Positions 48,781-56,320 of a stretch of DNA of 64,000 nucleotides are shown in pieces. The DNA comes from AP-15 sp963774345. GTDB taxonomy: Bacteria > Pseudomonadota > Alphaproteobacteria > ATCC43930 > CGMCC-115725. Position 1 is the first letter of the stretch, and every line of letters begins with the position of its first letter. Location: the NCBI GenBank assembly GCA_963774345.1, contig CAVZFB010000045.1, positions 1 through 64,000 of the forward strand, read 5' to 3'. Both the position numbers and the translations under genes were made by a program. The notes below the pieces were generated by a model, which saw nothing but the letters and a program-made list of their open reading frames with translations, searched no databases and had not been told where the DNA came from.

Positions 48781-49017
48781 TCAAAGACCGCATGAACAGA
48801 TGATCACAGAAATGGAGATGCTGGAAACGAAAGCTCCAGATAGTCGACACCGTGCGGTTGCGAGGCGGCGCCCGCACATAGCGTCTCATTCGCGGGATCT
48901 GCTCTTCGATGAGCTGGTGAAATTTGGCCTCGAGTCTCCAACTCGCGCGGCATCGCGACAGATAATGGACACAAAGTTTAATTGAACTCGCTAACATTCC
49001 TTTAACATAAGCGGCAA

Positions 49018-49295
49018 TCACTGGCGAGAGCTGGCAGCTGGGTCGCTGTAACCGCTACCACTGGTGCCGCCCGATGCTCGGTCCTCGTCGGCGCGTTCGC
49101 GCGCGTGCTTGTTTGCCTCATGATGCCCAATGGCGCAGCCTGCACCCGCCCTAACAAAGTGTGGTGACCCGCAAGGTGCCCCGCCACCCCGCCGATCGCT
49201 GCGCCCTTCAAGCACCCCGCAGCCTGAACGGGCGCAGGAATCAACCCGGCGGCTAGCACAAGGGCGAAGGCCGTTGGCATCAAAATCGATTTCAT
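49018..49295 (-). CDS. Small secreted glycine-zipper protein, paralogue 3, frameshifted
   Basis: Signal peptide (LMPTAFALVLAAGLIPAPVQA), then AGCLKGAAIGGVAGHLAGHH. After a shift near 49150 it continues RAGAGCAIGHHEANKHARERADEDRASGG and a Ser-rich end. It matches the plan of the genes at 25384 and 31012. A good ribosome site (GGAGA) precedes the ATG. Confidence 0.65.
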
Positions 49296-50109
49296 CTGGG
49301 TCTCCTTCTCCGGAGATTAAGGGGTAGCGGGAGAGCGTCGGTCAGTCTAAAATGAGAAGAGCGATCAGAACCGGCATGCGGCCACTTTGAGTTCATCACG
49401 ATCCGGATTTCATCTGGTTTACTCCCGCTTACGGGTATCTATGTAGGCCAGAAATCAACTCAAAATAGCCTCGGAAACTACTTAAGGAGGATCTCCCCGA
49501 CCTCAGGGAAACTACGCGGCGGCGCTCCTCGAAAGAATTCGTTTTAGTTAGTGGCCTCCGAGGCCACCGCAGCCCAACCGGAACGGCACAGAGCGACGAT
49601 GTCGGCTTGGGCGCTCGCAGTTCGGTGATATCGTCAGGCTAATTGACGTGCGGACTGCGGCGCGACGGTCCCGCAGGCCGTGACGGCGATGCAGATCAAT
49701 TTCGGGCATTACGCGGAACTCAATAAACTGGTCGAGCGTCTCGCCACGCGCCCGGCGGCTCCGGTCCGGCTCGGCCGAGATGGTAGAGCCGATGGGCACT
49801 TCGCACTCTGCAACGGGCCAGCCCTTGCCATGCCCCCGGAGTATTTCAATAAGGAAATCCTCTGTTGTGGGATGCTCGCGCGCTGCAGACGGGAGCGCCG
49901 ATGACGGTCCAATGACAAGTGCCTGCTCACCGGCCCTATCTTTAAAAAATATTCTTGAGAATCGAGGCTGAAATGCTACGAGGTCCCCGTCTGAGTAGAT
50001 TCCGATGCTTGCTTCGCAGCCTTAAGAACATTTAATCACTCATCGTAATGAGGAATCGGAAATCAATGCGTCCCTGGCCCAGGGATGCATCCCACAATTG
50101 GAGGATCAC
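49296..50109. other. Stretch with no firmly supported gene
   Basis: A minus frame (open from about 49960 to 49548) reads ERE-HPTTEDFLIEILRGHGKGWPVAECEVPIGS and looks partly protein-like, but no family is recognised and no start is clear. The right part (49920-50100) is AT-richer and must hold the promoter of the PRC-barrel gene. Confidence 0.35.
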
Positions 50110-50589
50110 TTGTACAAACGCAACATGACCGCTGCATTCACCGCTCTGCTCTTGGCCACTGCGCCGCTCGTCTATGCGCAGGCCGGAACCGCTTCACAAG
50201 ACACAGCCGCCACGAGCACCCTCAGCGGCATCATTCAGCCCGATCAGATTCGCGCCAGCCAGATGATCGGCAGCAGCGTCTATTCCGTGCAAAACGTTGA
50301 CATCGGCAAGGTCCAGGACCTGATCCTCGACCGGGATGGTCGGGTTGCGTCAGTGGTCGTCGATGTCGGCGCCTTTCTGGGGATGGGCGGCAAGGATGTT
50401 GCCGTCCGCTTGAGCGACATCAAGACCGACAACAATCGCCTGACCCTGGACCTGACGAAAGACCAGCTCCAGCAGGCGCAAGCCTACCAGCTGGAAAATC
50501 CGAATACGGGCGCCGGGTCGTCGACCTCACCGGTCCAAGGCGGCCAGCTGGGCTCGGGTGCCGGCTCCAATACGGCGCCGCGTCAATAG
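50110..50589 (+). CDS. Secreted PRC-barrel domain protein
   Basis: 159 residues with a signal peptide (MTAAFTALLLATAPLVYAQA) and a PRC-barrel domain (ASQMIGSSVYSVQNVDIGKVQDLILDRDGRVASVVVDVGAFLGMGGKDVAVRLSDI). The tail is Gly/Ser/Gln-rich. PRC barrels are beta barrels that bind RNA or protein, and exported ones are common in stress regions of this group. TTG 50110 is chosen because GGAGG lies 6 bases before it; ATG 50125 is the alternative. Confidence 0.8.
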   Translation: MYKRNMTAAFTALLLATAPLVYAQAGTASQDTAATSTLSGIIQPDQIRASQMIGSSVYSVQNVDIGKVQDLILDRDGRVASVVVDVGAFLGMGGKDVAVRLSDIKTDNNRLTLDLTKDQLQQAQAYQLENPNTGAGSSTSPVQGGQLGSGAGSNTAPRQ

Positions 50590-50682
50590 GACCGTGCATC
50601 GGCCGGGCGGTGTCGCATCTCCGCCTGGCTGGTGGCAGAACTCGGCTTCACACTTTATAACCATGTCAATAAGGAGCACACG

Positions 50683-51087
50683 ATGGATACCTATGCAACC
50701 GCCACGACCACGGCCGGCACCGCTATCGAGGAGACGGATCGCCTCATTGCCTCCGACAAGGTCGAAGGAACCGCCGTCTATAATCGCCAGAGCGAGCGTC
50801 TAGGCACGGTGCACAATTTCATGGTCGATAAGTCCACCGGGCAAGTTGCCTACGCCGTCATGTCTTTCGGCGGTTTCCTCGGCATGGGCGAGAGCTACCA
50901 TCCGCTGCCCTGGAGGGTACTCAAATACGATACGCGCCAGGGCGGGTTTGTCATCGATCTCGACCGCAGCCGCCTCGAGAAGGCGCCGAGCTATATGGCG
51001 AGCAACACGCCGAACTGGTCCGATCGGACCTACGGCAGCCGGATCGACGAGTTTTACGGCGTGCCGCCCTATTGGGGCATGATCTGA
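50683..51087 (+). CDS. Cytoplasmic PRC-barrel domain protein
   Basis: 134 residues without a signal peptide: SDKVEGTAVYNRQSERLGTVHNFMVDKSTGQVAYAVMSFGGFLGMGESYHPLPWRVLKYD, then a Tyr-rich tail. AAGGAG precedes the ATG. It directly follows the secreted PRC-barrel gene and is probably cotranscribed with it. A strong terminator lies 22 bases after the stop. Confidence 0.85.
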   Translation: MDTYATATTTAGTAIEETDRLIASDKVEGTAVYNRQSERLGTVHNFMVDKSTGQVAYAVMSFGGFLGMGESYHPLPWRVLKYDTRQGGFVIDLDRSRLEKAPSYMASNTPNWSDRTYGSRIDEFYGVPPYWGMI

Positions 51088-51108
51088 TTGTCTAGCTAAA
51101 ACCGGCTT

Positions 51109-51130
51109 CGGCCACCCCGCGGGGTGGCCG
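51109..51130 (+). terminator. Terminator after the PRC-barrel pair
   Basis: A perfect 22-base palindrome centred on CCCCGCGGGG with GGCCA/TGGCC arms. Stem of at least 9 bp, 22 bases past the stop at 51087. Confidence 0.65.
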
Positions 51131-51273
51131 CTGATCGCACCAACAGGGAAATGGCTGGGCCCATATGAGCGAAAAGGAGCGTTGAACCAATGAGACGCCG
51201 TGCGCCAGAAGGGAGACCTCCCATGGCGTCTGATCCACCAGGGCGGCCGGGTTTCGCCAAAAGGAGGGTAACG

Positions 51274-51489
51274 ATGCCGGACCACGTTTACAGAATCATC
51301 GAAATCGCTGGCTCTTCGGAGAAGAGCATCGAGGATGCGATCCACAACGCCGTCGGCCATGCGTCGCGCACTCTGCGGCAGATCGGCTGGTTTGAGGTGG
51401 TGCAGACGCGCGGCCATGTCGAAGACGGTAAGGTGACGCACTACCAGGTCACCCTCAAAATCGGGTTCACGCTCGACGACGGCGCTTGA
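51274..51489 (+). CDS. Dodecin
   Basis: 71 residues: DHVYRIIEIAGSSEKSIEDAIHNAVGHASRTLRQIGWFEVVQTRGHV...TLKIGFTLD. The pattern of one helix on a three-stranded sheet, with Trp in GWFEVV, is diagnostic. Dodecins form 12-mers that store flavin and protect against free flavin damage. AAAAGGAGG precedes the ATG by 6 bases. The frame is intact. Confidence 0.92.
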   Translation: MPDHVYRIIEIAGSSEKSIEDAIHNAVGHASRTLRQIGWFEVVQTRGHVEDGKVTHYQVTLKIGFTLDDGA

Positions 51490-51807
51490 CCGTCGCCCCA
51501 GGCAGCGGCCCAAGGATGGCAGGCGTTTCAGGGGACAAATGCAAAATCCTTAGCACTCGTGGATCTTGCCGTCAGGCGGATCGAGATAGTTAAACTGGCG
51601 AGCAGTCTCCGCGATCATCTCGCGAAATCCTTGTGTATCGAGCCACGCGCTGCGCAACACCGACTCCATCATCTCGTCGTCTTGCTAGCAGCACACTCCT
51701 GCCCAACGCCAGGCGTCGTCTCCCTCCTTCCGTCGGGGTAAGCCGCCGCATTGCGGCCCAGCGGCCATTCCCGGAGAGTTATCCTGTTTGCGCTGAGATG
51801 GCCCCAG

Positions 51808-52440
51808 ATGCTTTTGGTATTTTTTCTGAAAGGCATCGTGATCGGCGCGGTGATCGCCGTCCCGGTCGGCCCGGTCGGCATCCTGTGCCTGCGCCGGACG
51901 ATCTTCGAGGGCCGGCTGGCGGGATTGATATCGGGGCTTGGGGCCGCGACCGCCGACGCCCTCTTTGGGGTCGTCGCCGCCTTTGGCCTCACCTTTGTGT
52001 CCAACTGGCTCATCGGCTGGGAAGACTGGTTACGCGCCGCCGGCGGCGTTTATCTGCTCTATTCCGGGGGCTCCGCCTCGCTCTCCAAGCCGCAGGACAA
52101 GATCGCCGAGCAATCCGACCCGGAAAGCCTGTTCCGCGACTTTGCTTCCGCCTTTGCTCTGACCGTCACCAATCCGCTGACGATCCTGGTTTTCCTCGCC
52201 ATCTTCACCGCTCTCGGCCTCGGCGGCACGCAGGCAACGCTCGTTCGCGCCGCAATCCTGGTCCTTGGGGTTTGGATCGGCTCTTTCCTGTGGTGGCTGG
52301 CGCTGAGCCTGGGTATCGGAACCTTTCGCCGCTCGATCGAGCCGCGTCATCTGGCCTGGATCAGCCGCGTCTCGGGCATCATCCTGTTCGCGACCGGGAC
52401 TGCATTGCTTGTCACGGTCGCGTTGGAGCATCTGGACTGA
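51808..52440 (+). CDS. LysE/RhtB family exporter
   Basis: About 210 residues and six membrane helices: GIVIGAVIAVPVGPVGILCLRRTIFEGRLAGLISGLGAATADALFG is the family signature. Then come helices at WLRAAGGVYLLYSG, FALTVTNPLTILVFLAIFTALG, VLGVWIGSFLWWLALSLG and VSGIILFATGTALLVTVAL. It exports amino acids or related small molecules. ATG 51808 is preferred to the TTG at 51751. Confidence 0.85.
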   Translation: MLLVFFLKGIVIGAVIAVPVGPVGILCLRRTIFEGRLAGLISGLGAATADALFGVVAAFGLTFVSNWLIGWEDWLRAAGGVYLLYSGGSASLSKPQDKIAEQSDPESLFRDFASAFALTVTNPLTILVFLAIFTALGLGGTQATLVRAAILVLGVWIGSFLWWLALSLGIGTFRRSIEPRHLAWISRVSGIILFATGTALLVTVALEHLD

Positions 52441-52469
52441 GCGCAAGAAAATTAGTCCTGTGGTCTATC

Positions 52470-52658
52470 TGCTCCCCTTTTATCGAAGCCCGGCCAGAGG
52501 TGCTGACCGCGCATACGGGGTGGCAAGGATATCTCTTCGTGCACGCCGCGGCGGTCAACCGTGCGGGGATCGCAGACCTGGCAACGGGCCAGCGAGTTGC
52601 GGTCGATATAATTGACGGCAGGAAGGGACCGGAGGCGGCCAGCTTACGCCTGATCTAA
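52470..52658 (+). pseudogene. Remnant of a cold-shock (CspA-like) protein
   Basis: Reads YLFVHAAAVNRAGIADLATGQRVAVDIIDGRKGPEAASLRLI, which matches the C-terminal half of CspA-family domains (DVFVHxSAVxRAGL...GQxVxFDI...KxxAxNLR). The N-terminal RNA-binding strands with KWFN and GFGFI are missing or unrecognisable. Its start is unclear, so it is scored as a fragment. Confidence 0.55.
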
Positions 52659-52751
52659 AACCACAAATTCACCTCGTACCCCACCGCCCCGAGCAGCCGG
52701 GCGCCTGCTCCTCCCAACAGCGGCCTCTTGCCCTTGCGTACGGTGGAAACG

Positions 52752-52780
52752 GAAACGCCCTCGAAATTCGAGGGCGTTTC
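52752..52780 (-). terminator. Terminator of the Hsp20 gene
   Basis: AAACGCCCTCGA and its inverse TCGAGGGCGTTT form a 12-13 bp stem with a 3-base loop, about 29 bases past the hsp20 stop on the minus strand. Confidence 0.75.
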
Positions 52781-52808
52781 GGCGTCTGGACGGGTTTCGC
52801 CGTACCGA

Positions 52809-53282
52809 TTACGCCGCCTCTTGCTCCGTCACCTGAGGTTGTACAGTCGCGACCGTAGTGCCGATCTTGATCGTGCGTGGCTTGGCTGTCTCGGGCACTT
52901 CGTGAACCACATCAACAGAAAGCATGCCGTTGTCGAGGCTGGCACCTACCACCTTCATGTGGTCGGCGAGGCTAAATCGCCGCTCGAAACTGCGCCGGGC
53001 GATGCCGCGGTGCAGGTAGCCACCGCCGTTCTCGTCCTCCTTCTGTGCGCCCTTGCCCGTCACCAGAAGCGTGTTCTCCTGAACGGTGATGTCGAGCTCT
53101 GCCGGCGCGAATCCGGCCACGGCCATCGTGAGCCTGTACGCGTCTTCGCCGGTCTTCTCGATGTTGTAAGGCGGGTAGGCGAGAGATGCGCTATCAACGC
53201 GGGTCGCCGCATCGACCAATCGGGTGAGGCGATCGAAGCCGATCGTCGAACGGAACAACGGAGAGAAATCGAAACGATCCAT
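52809..53282 (-). CDS. Small heat shock protein Hsp20
   Basis: 157 residues. The N-terminus DFSPLFRSTIGFDRLTRLVD is that of the IbpA-like class of rhizobial sHsps. The alpha-crystallin domain reads YPPYNIEKTGEDAYRLTMAVAGFAPAELDITVQENTLLVTGKG, YLHRGIARRSFERRFSLADHMKVVGASLDNGMLSVDVVHEVPE, and the C-terminal tail has the KPRTIKI motif (I-x-I). ATG 53282 is chosen because AGGAGG is 8 bases away; the ATG at 53288 is too close to it. A ROSE-like thermometer covers the ribosome site. Confidence 0.92.
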   Translation of the reverse strand: MDRFDFSPLFRSTIGFDRLTRLVDAATRVDSASLAYPPYNIEKTGEDAYRLTMAVAGFAPAELDITVQENTLLVTGKGAQKEDENGGGYLHRGIARRSFERRFSLADHMKVVGASLDNGMLSVDVVHEVPETAKPRTIKIGTTVATVQPQVTEQEAA

Positions 53283-53284
53283 GA

Positions 53285-53309
53285 CCATATCCTCCTATGA
53301 GCAACATGG
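53285..53309 (-). promoter_or_regulatory. ROSE-like RNA thermometer over the hsp20 ribosome site
   Basis: On the minus strand, CCAT...TTGCTC-ATA-GGAGGA...ATGG folds into a short hairpin that pairs TTGCT with the AGGA of the ribosome site. UUGCU opposite AGGA with a bulged G is the core of ROSE elements, which block translation of alphaproteobacterial sHsp genes at normal temperature. The full multi-hairpin leader was not folded. Confidence 0.6.
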
Positions 53310-53381
53310 AGATCGGCACCTCCCAAGGGACGATGCCAGTCTTCGATGCACGGATCCAAAATGGCTACCGTGTAATGATGC

Positions 53382-53410
53382 ACATGGTATTTGTGGGATG
53401 GTTTTTCAAC
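53382..53410 (-). promoter_or_regulatory. Candidate RpoH (sigma-32) promoter of hsp20
   Basis: Minus strand GTTGAAA, about 14 bases, then TACCATGT, close to CTTGAAA-N13-CCCCATNT. It would give a leader of about 90 bases, the right length for a ROSE element. Confidence 0.45.
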
Positions 53411-53486
53411 GTTTGTTTAATTAATCGAGAAAATGCTCTTTGCTTTCCTAGAGGCATGAGTGTGTTAATCGTCTGCTAATAGCACC

Positions 53487-53702
53487 TCAGCGGACGCGCT
53501 GCACCCACAAACCGACGAGGGCGCCCAGGGCGACGCCCGCGACCAGCAGCATCAGCCCGTGTTGAAGGCTGAAGCCCCAGCGGGCGGGTTCGCGGGCATC
53601 AGGTTGCCCCGCGCCCGAGGAGATGGCGGCTACGACTGCCGGCTCGGTTTGCCGCGCCGCCGCGGTCGATGTTGGCACTCCTTCGGCCAGTACGTCGTTC
53701 AT
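53487..53702 (-). CDS. Small single-pass membrane protein
   Basis: 71 residues: a Thr/Ala-rich N-terminus, then WGFSLQHGLMLLVAGVALGALVGLWVQRVR, a C-terminal membrane helix with a basic end. No family recognised. AGAGG lies 10 bases before the ATG. It stands alone between hsp20 and DUF3096. The bases 53703-53915 hold no supported gene. Confidence 0.5.
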   Translation of the reverse strand: MNDVLAEGVPTSTAAARQTEPAVVAAISSGAGQPDAREPARWGFSLQHGLMLLVAGVALGALVGLWVQRVR

Positions 53703-53915
53703 CGTCGCTCAGCCTCTCCGGACGCCAATTGCCGGCGTCCCAGCTTGACTAGCGCCTGTCGCGAAATAGTCGTCTGCCGGGGGCGTCCGGCCCGCCGCCG
53801 CCACGCGATCGCGCAAATCCCCCGAACATGGTGCCGTCATGTCGTCTCGCCAACGACATGTTGCGTCACCCCTTCGCCACTCTGCTCCTCCGACCAAAGC
53901 CTTTTCTTTTCGAAA

Positions 53916-54105
53916 TCAACCCGTTCGGAAACCGCTCGAATGCGGAAGGGCGAATAGAAGGTGAGGCCACAACCCTGTTACACCGATGAATATGAGATAG
54001 ATGGCAACGATGTAATTCAAGATTTCGAGGAATGAGGAGAATTAATATGCCTGCGACCAGGGCAACGATTGGCTGTAACATCGACATATTGAAAGTGACA
54101 GTCAT
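53916..54105 (-). CDS. DUF3096 small membrane protein, frameshifted
   Basis: Reads MTVTFNMSMLQPIVALVAGILILLIPR. After a one-base shift near 54020 it continues ILNYIVAIYLIFIGVTGLWP and ends PHSSGFRTG. The pattern LQPIxALVAGILILxxPRLLNYIVAIYLIxIGxxGL is diagnostic for DUF3096, two membrane helices of unknown role. The uncorrected frame would run much further (to 53866). Confidence 0.65.
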
Positions 54106-54761
54106 AGACTTTGCTCCATGTCCGCTCGGTTTTGTCTCAGGGCCAGGAGGAGACCCATGTCGGCACAGGGTAGCGCAGATCTGCTTGCGGGTCTGCGCCA
54201 AAGGCAGGATCACGAGCGCTGTCAACGCCGGAGAGAAAATGCACCGGCAGGCCGGAGTAAGATCAGACGGATGGGAGGGGGCGACCGCGGGAGCGCGGCA
54301 CTTGTTCAAGCAGCCTCACCCTAACTCAGCTTTCCAGTTCGATCAATGAGCCTGCTTTCCCGTCCCGATCTGGGATCACTTGGTCACGGCGCGCAGCGGA
54401 GGGGATGGGAGGAGCGGAGCCACGCGCAGCGCCAATCGGGAATTGAACCTGATTATCGCGTATAAAAACACGAGGCGGGAAGGCGCGTCGGAACAGCACT
54501 ACAGCGCGCCGAAGCCAAACCACGCGATGCCGACGTATCGCAAGCTCGAACAGTTCCTCGATAAATTCGCCACCGCCGACATCCGCGAGGCACTGGCAAG
54601 ATCCCCTTTTTAGAGCCCCGAAATGAGCCGATTCGCAGCCGTCGGGTCTCCGATGAAGGCGCACTCCGCGGCAATTCGCTTGACGATTTCCTCGGCGGCC
54701 AAAACCGGCAGCAATCCACGGCTGTCGCACCTGCCCGCTCCCGCGCGCTATCTGATATCGA
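54106..54761. other. Stretch without a supported gene
   Basis: Several short frames are open. The minus-strand piece LPVLAAEEIVKRIAAECAFIGDPTAANRLISGL ending near 54613 looks like a protein C-terminus and may be a gene fragment, but I cannot assign it. Confidence 0.35.
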
Positions 54762-54862
54762 GCCGTTCCATCCAGGGTTGAAGCTCAGCAGCTGCGCTCT
54801 ATCATCATCGATGATGTCGCGTCCTACCGCTTCAGCACCTTGGCAATGGTGCCGCCGCGCAG
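54762..54862. repeat. Direct repeat at the pfkA 3' end, right copy
   Basis: Closely matches 47466-47566. It covers the last 13 codons of the phosphofructokinase and the bases just past its stop, including ATCATCGATGAT. This copy is the parent because the full gene is attached to it. Confidence 0.7.
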
Positions 54863-56062
54863 GCGGGCAGGCTGCGGTAGATCGCTGCCCAGCAACGGCC
54901 TCAGATACTCTTGGAAGGCGGGAGTGACGTCGCTGCCCGAGGGTGCGATGAACGCATCCGCCACGACTTTGGTCTTGCCGGCAACCTTGGCCAGCTTCAC
55001 CAAGGCGTAGTCGACAGCATAATGGCCGATCCGCCGGATCGCCACCGATCCGTCGCCCTTCCCCCAGATCGCCTGCTTGACCGCGAATTCACCGACTTCG
55101 CGCGCCTCCCTGCGATCCACGTCGGAGGCGCAGCCGGCGAAGGAGCGCTGGAGATAGCCGAACGTATCGCCGCGCACGCGCTTGATGCCGAGCTTGGATT
55201 TGATCTCCTCGCACAGAAGATCGGCGAGCGCGCCGGTTCCCGACAGCTGGACATTGCCGTGCGCATCTTTCTCAACCGTCTGCGCGAGCTTGACCGTGAG
55301 CGGCGTGCCGTCCGTGTCGTGGATTCCTTCGGACAGCGCGATGACGCAGCGCCCGAGCCTGTTATGGACCGACTTGACTTCGGACAGGAATTTGCTTTTG
55401 TCGAAGTTGCGTTCAGGCAAATAGATCAGGTGCGGACCGTCACCCTCGACCGTCCGCGCGGCGGAAGATGCGGCGGTCAGGAACCCGGCAGTGCGTCCCA
55501 TCACTACAGCGACGTACACGCCCGGCAACGAGCGATTGTCGAGGTCGGCCCCCATGAACGCCTGGGCCACGAAGCGCGCCGCCGAGGGATAGCCTGGCGC
55601 GTGGTCGTTTTCCATCAGGTCGTTGTCGATGGTCTTGGGAATGTGGATGGACCGCAGGTCATAGCTTTCCTTCGCGGCCTCCTCGCTGACGATGCGCACG
55701 GTTTCGGCCGTATCGTTGCCGCCGATATAGAGGAACCAAGCGGCGCCGTGGGCCTTCAGTGACGCGAGGATAATCCGGCAATAGGCAAGATCGGGCTTGT
55801 CGCGCGTCGAGCCCAGGGCCGAGGACGGGGTAGCGGCGACCGCTTCGAGGTTAGCGTGAGTTTCAGCTGAAAGGTCGACAAAATCCTCGTTCACAATGCC
55901 GCGTACCCCGTAGCGCGCGCCATAGATCCGCTCGATCTGAGGAAAGAGCCGCGCTTCGAGCACGGCACCGGCCAGCGATTGATTGATCACCGCGGTCGGG
56001 CCACCGCCCTCCGCGATCACCAGCTTGCCGCTTCGCACTGCCTCCCGTTTCATCGGGTACAT
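54824..56062 (-). CDS. 6-phosphofructokinase, pyrophosphate type
   Basis: 412 residues, frame intact. It phosphorylates fructose 6-phosphate, and in this subfamily PPi is the usual donor. Motifs: GGGPTAVINQSLAG (phosphate donor loop), FLYIGGNDTAETV, the catalytic PKTIDNDL (the Lys replaces the Gly of ATP enzymes in PPi types) and MGRTAGFLTA. The GGND motif differs from the GGDG of ATP-dependent enzymes. It begins 7 bases after the ppk2 remnant stop and ends the minus-strand cluster that starts with zwf. Confidence 0.85.
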   Translation of the reverse strand: MYPMKREAVRSGKLVIAEGGGPTAVINQSLAGAVLEARLFPQIERIYGARYGVRGIVNEDFVDLSAETHANLEAVAATPSSALGSTRDKPDLAYCRIILASLKAHGAAWFLYIGGNDTAETVRIVSEEAAKESYDLRSIHIPKTIDNDLMENDHAPGYPSAARFVAQAFMGADLDNRSLPGVYVAVVMGRTAGFLTAASSAARTVEGDGPHLIYLPERNFDKSKFLSEVKSVHNRLGRCVIALSEGIHDTDGTPLTVKLAQTVEKDAHGNVQLSGTGALADLLCEEIKSKLGIKRVRGDTFGYLQRSFAGCASDVDRREAREVGEFAVKQAIWGKGDGSVAIRRIGHYAVDYALVKLAKVAGKTKVVADAFIAPSGSDVTPAFQEYLRPLLGSDLPQPARLRGGTIAKVLKR

Positions 56063-56069
56063 CGCGCTC

Positions 56070-56320
56070 TTAATTCGCGAGCTGCTCGCGGATCGACAGC
56101 AACTCCTCGTGGCGTTTTGCGGTAGTTTTGGGATAGGCCATTTTGAGTCCTTCGAACGTATCGAGGACGATCTGGGAGACGATCAGTCGCGCGTTGTGCT
56201 TGTCATCCGCGGGAACGACATACCAGGGAGCGTCGCTTGTGCTTGTTGCGCCGAGGCACGCCTCATACGCCTTCATATACTCCTTCCAGAAGCCCCTTTC
56301 CTTGATATCCGCTGCGCTGA
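56070..56320 (-). pseudogene. 3' remnant of polyphosphate kinase 2
   Basis: Reads ADIKERGFWKEYMKAYEACLGATSTSDAPWYVVPADDKHNARLIVSQIV then LKMAYPKTTAKRHEEL, the C-terminal quarter of PPK2 enzymes. The Walker motifs and most of the protein are missing. The remnant abuts and overlaps, in another frame, the 3' end of the P-type ATPase gene, so a deletion joined the two. Confidence 0.8.

Noticed and set aside
49548..49960. Possible minus-strand gene with protein-like sequence
   Set aside because: No start codon with a ribosome site and no family recognised; the plus strand is open as well.
54911..55762. 283-codon plus-strand frame
   Set aside because: Antisense to the intact phosphofructokinase gene.
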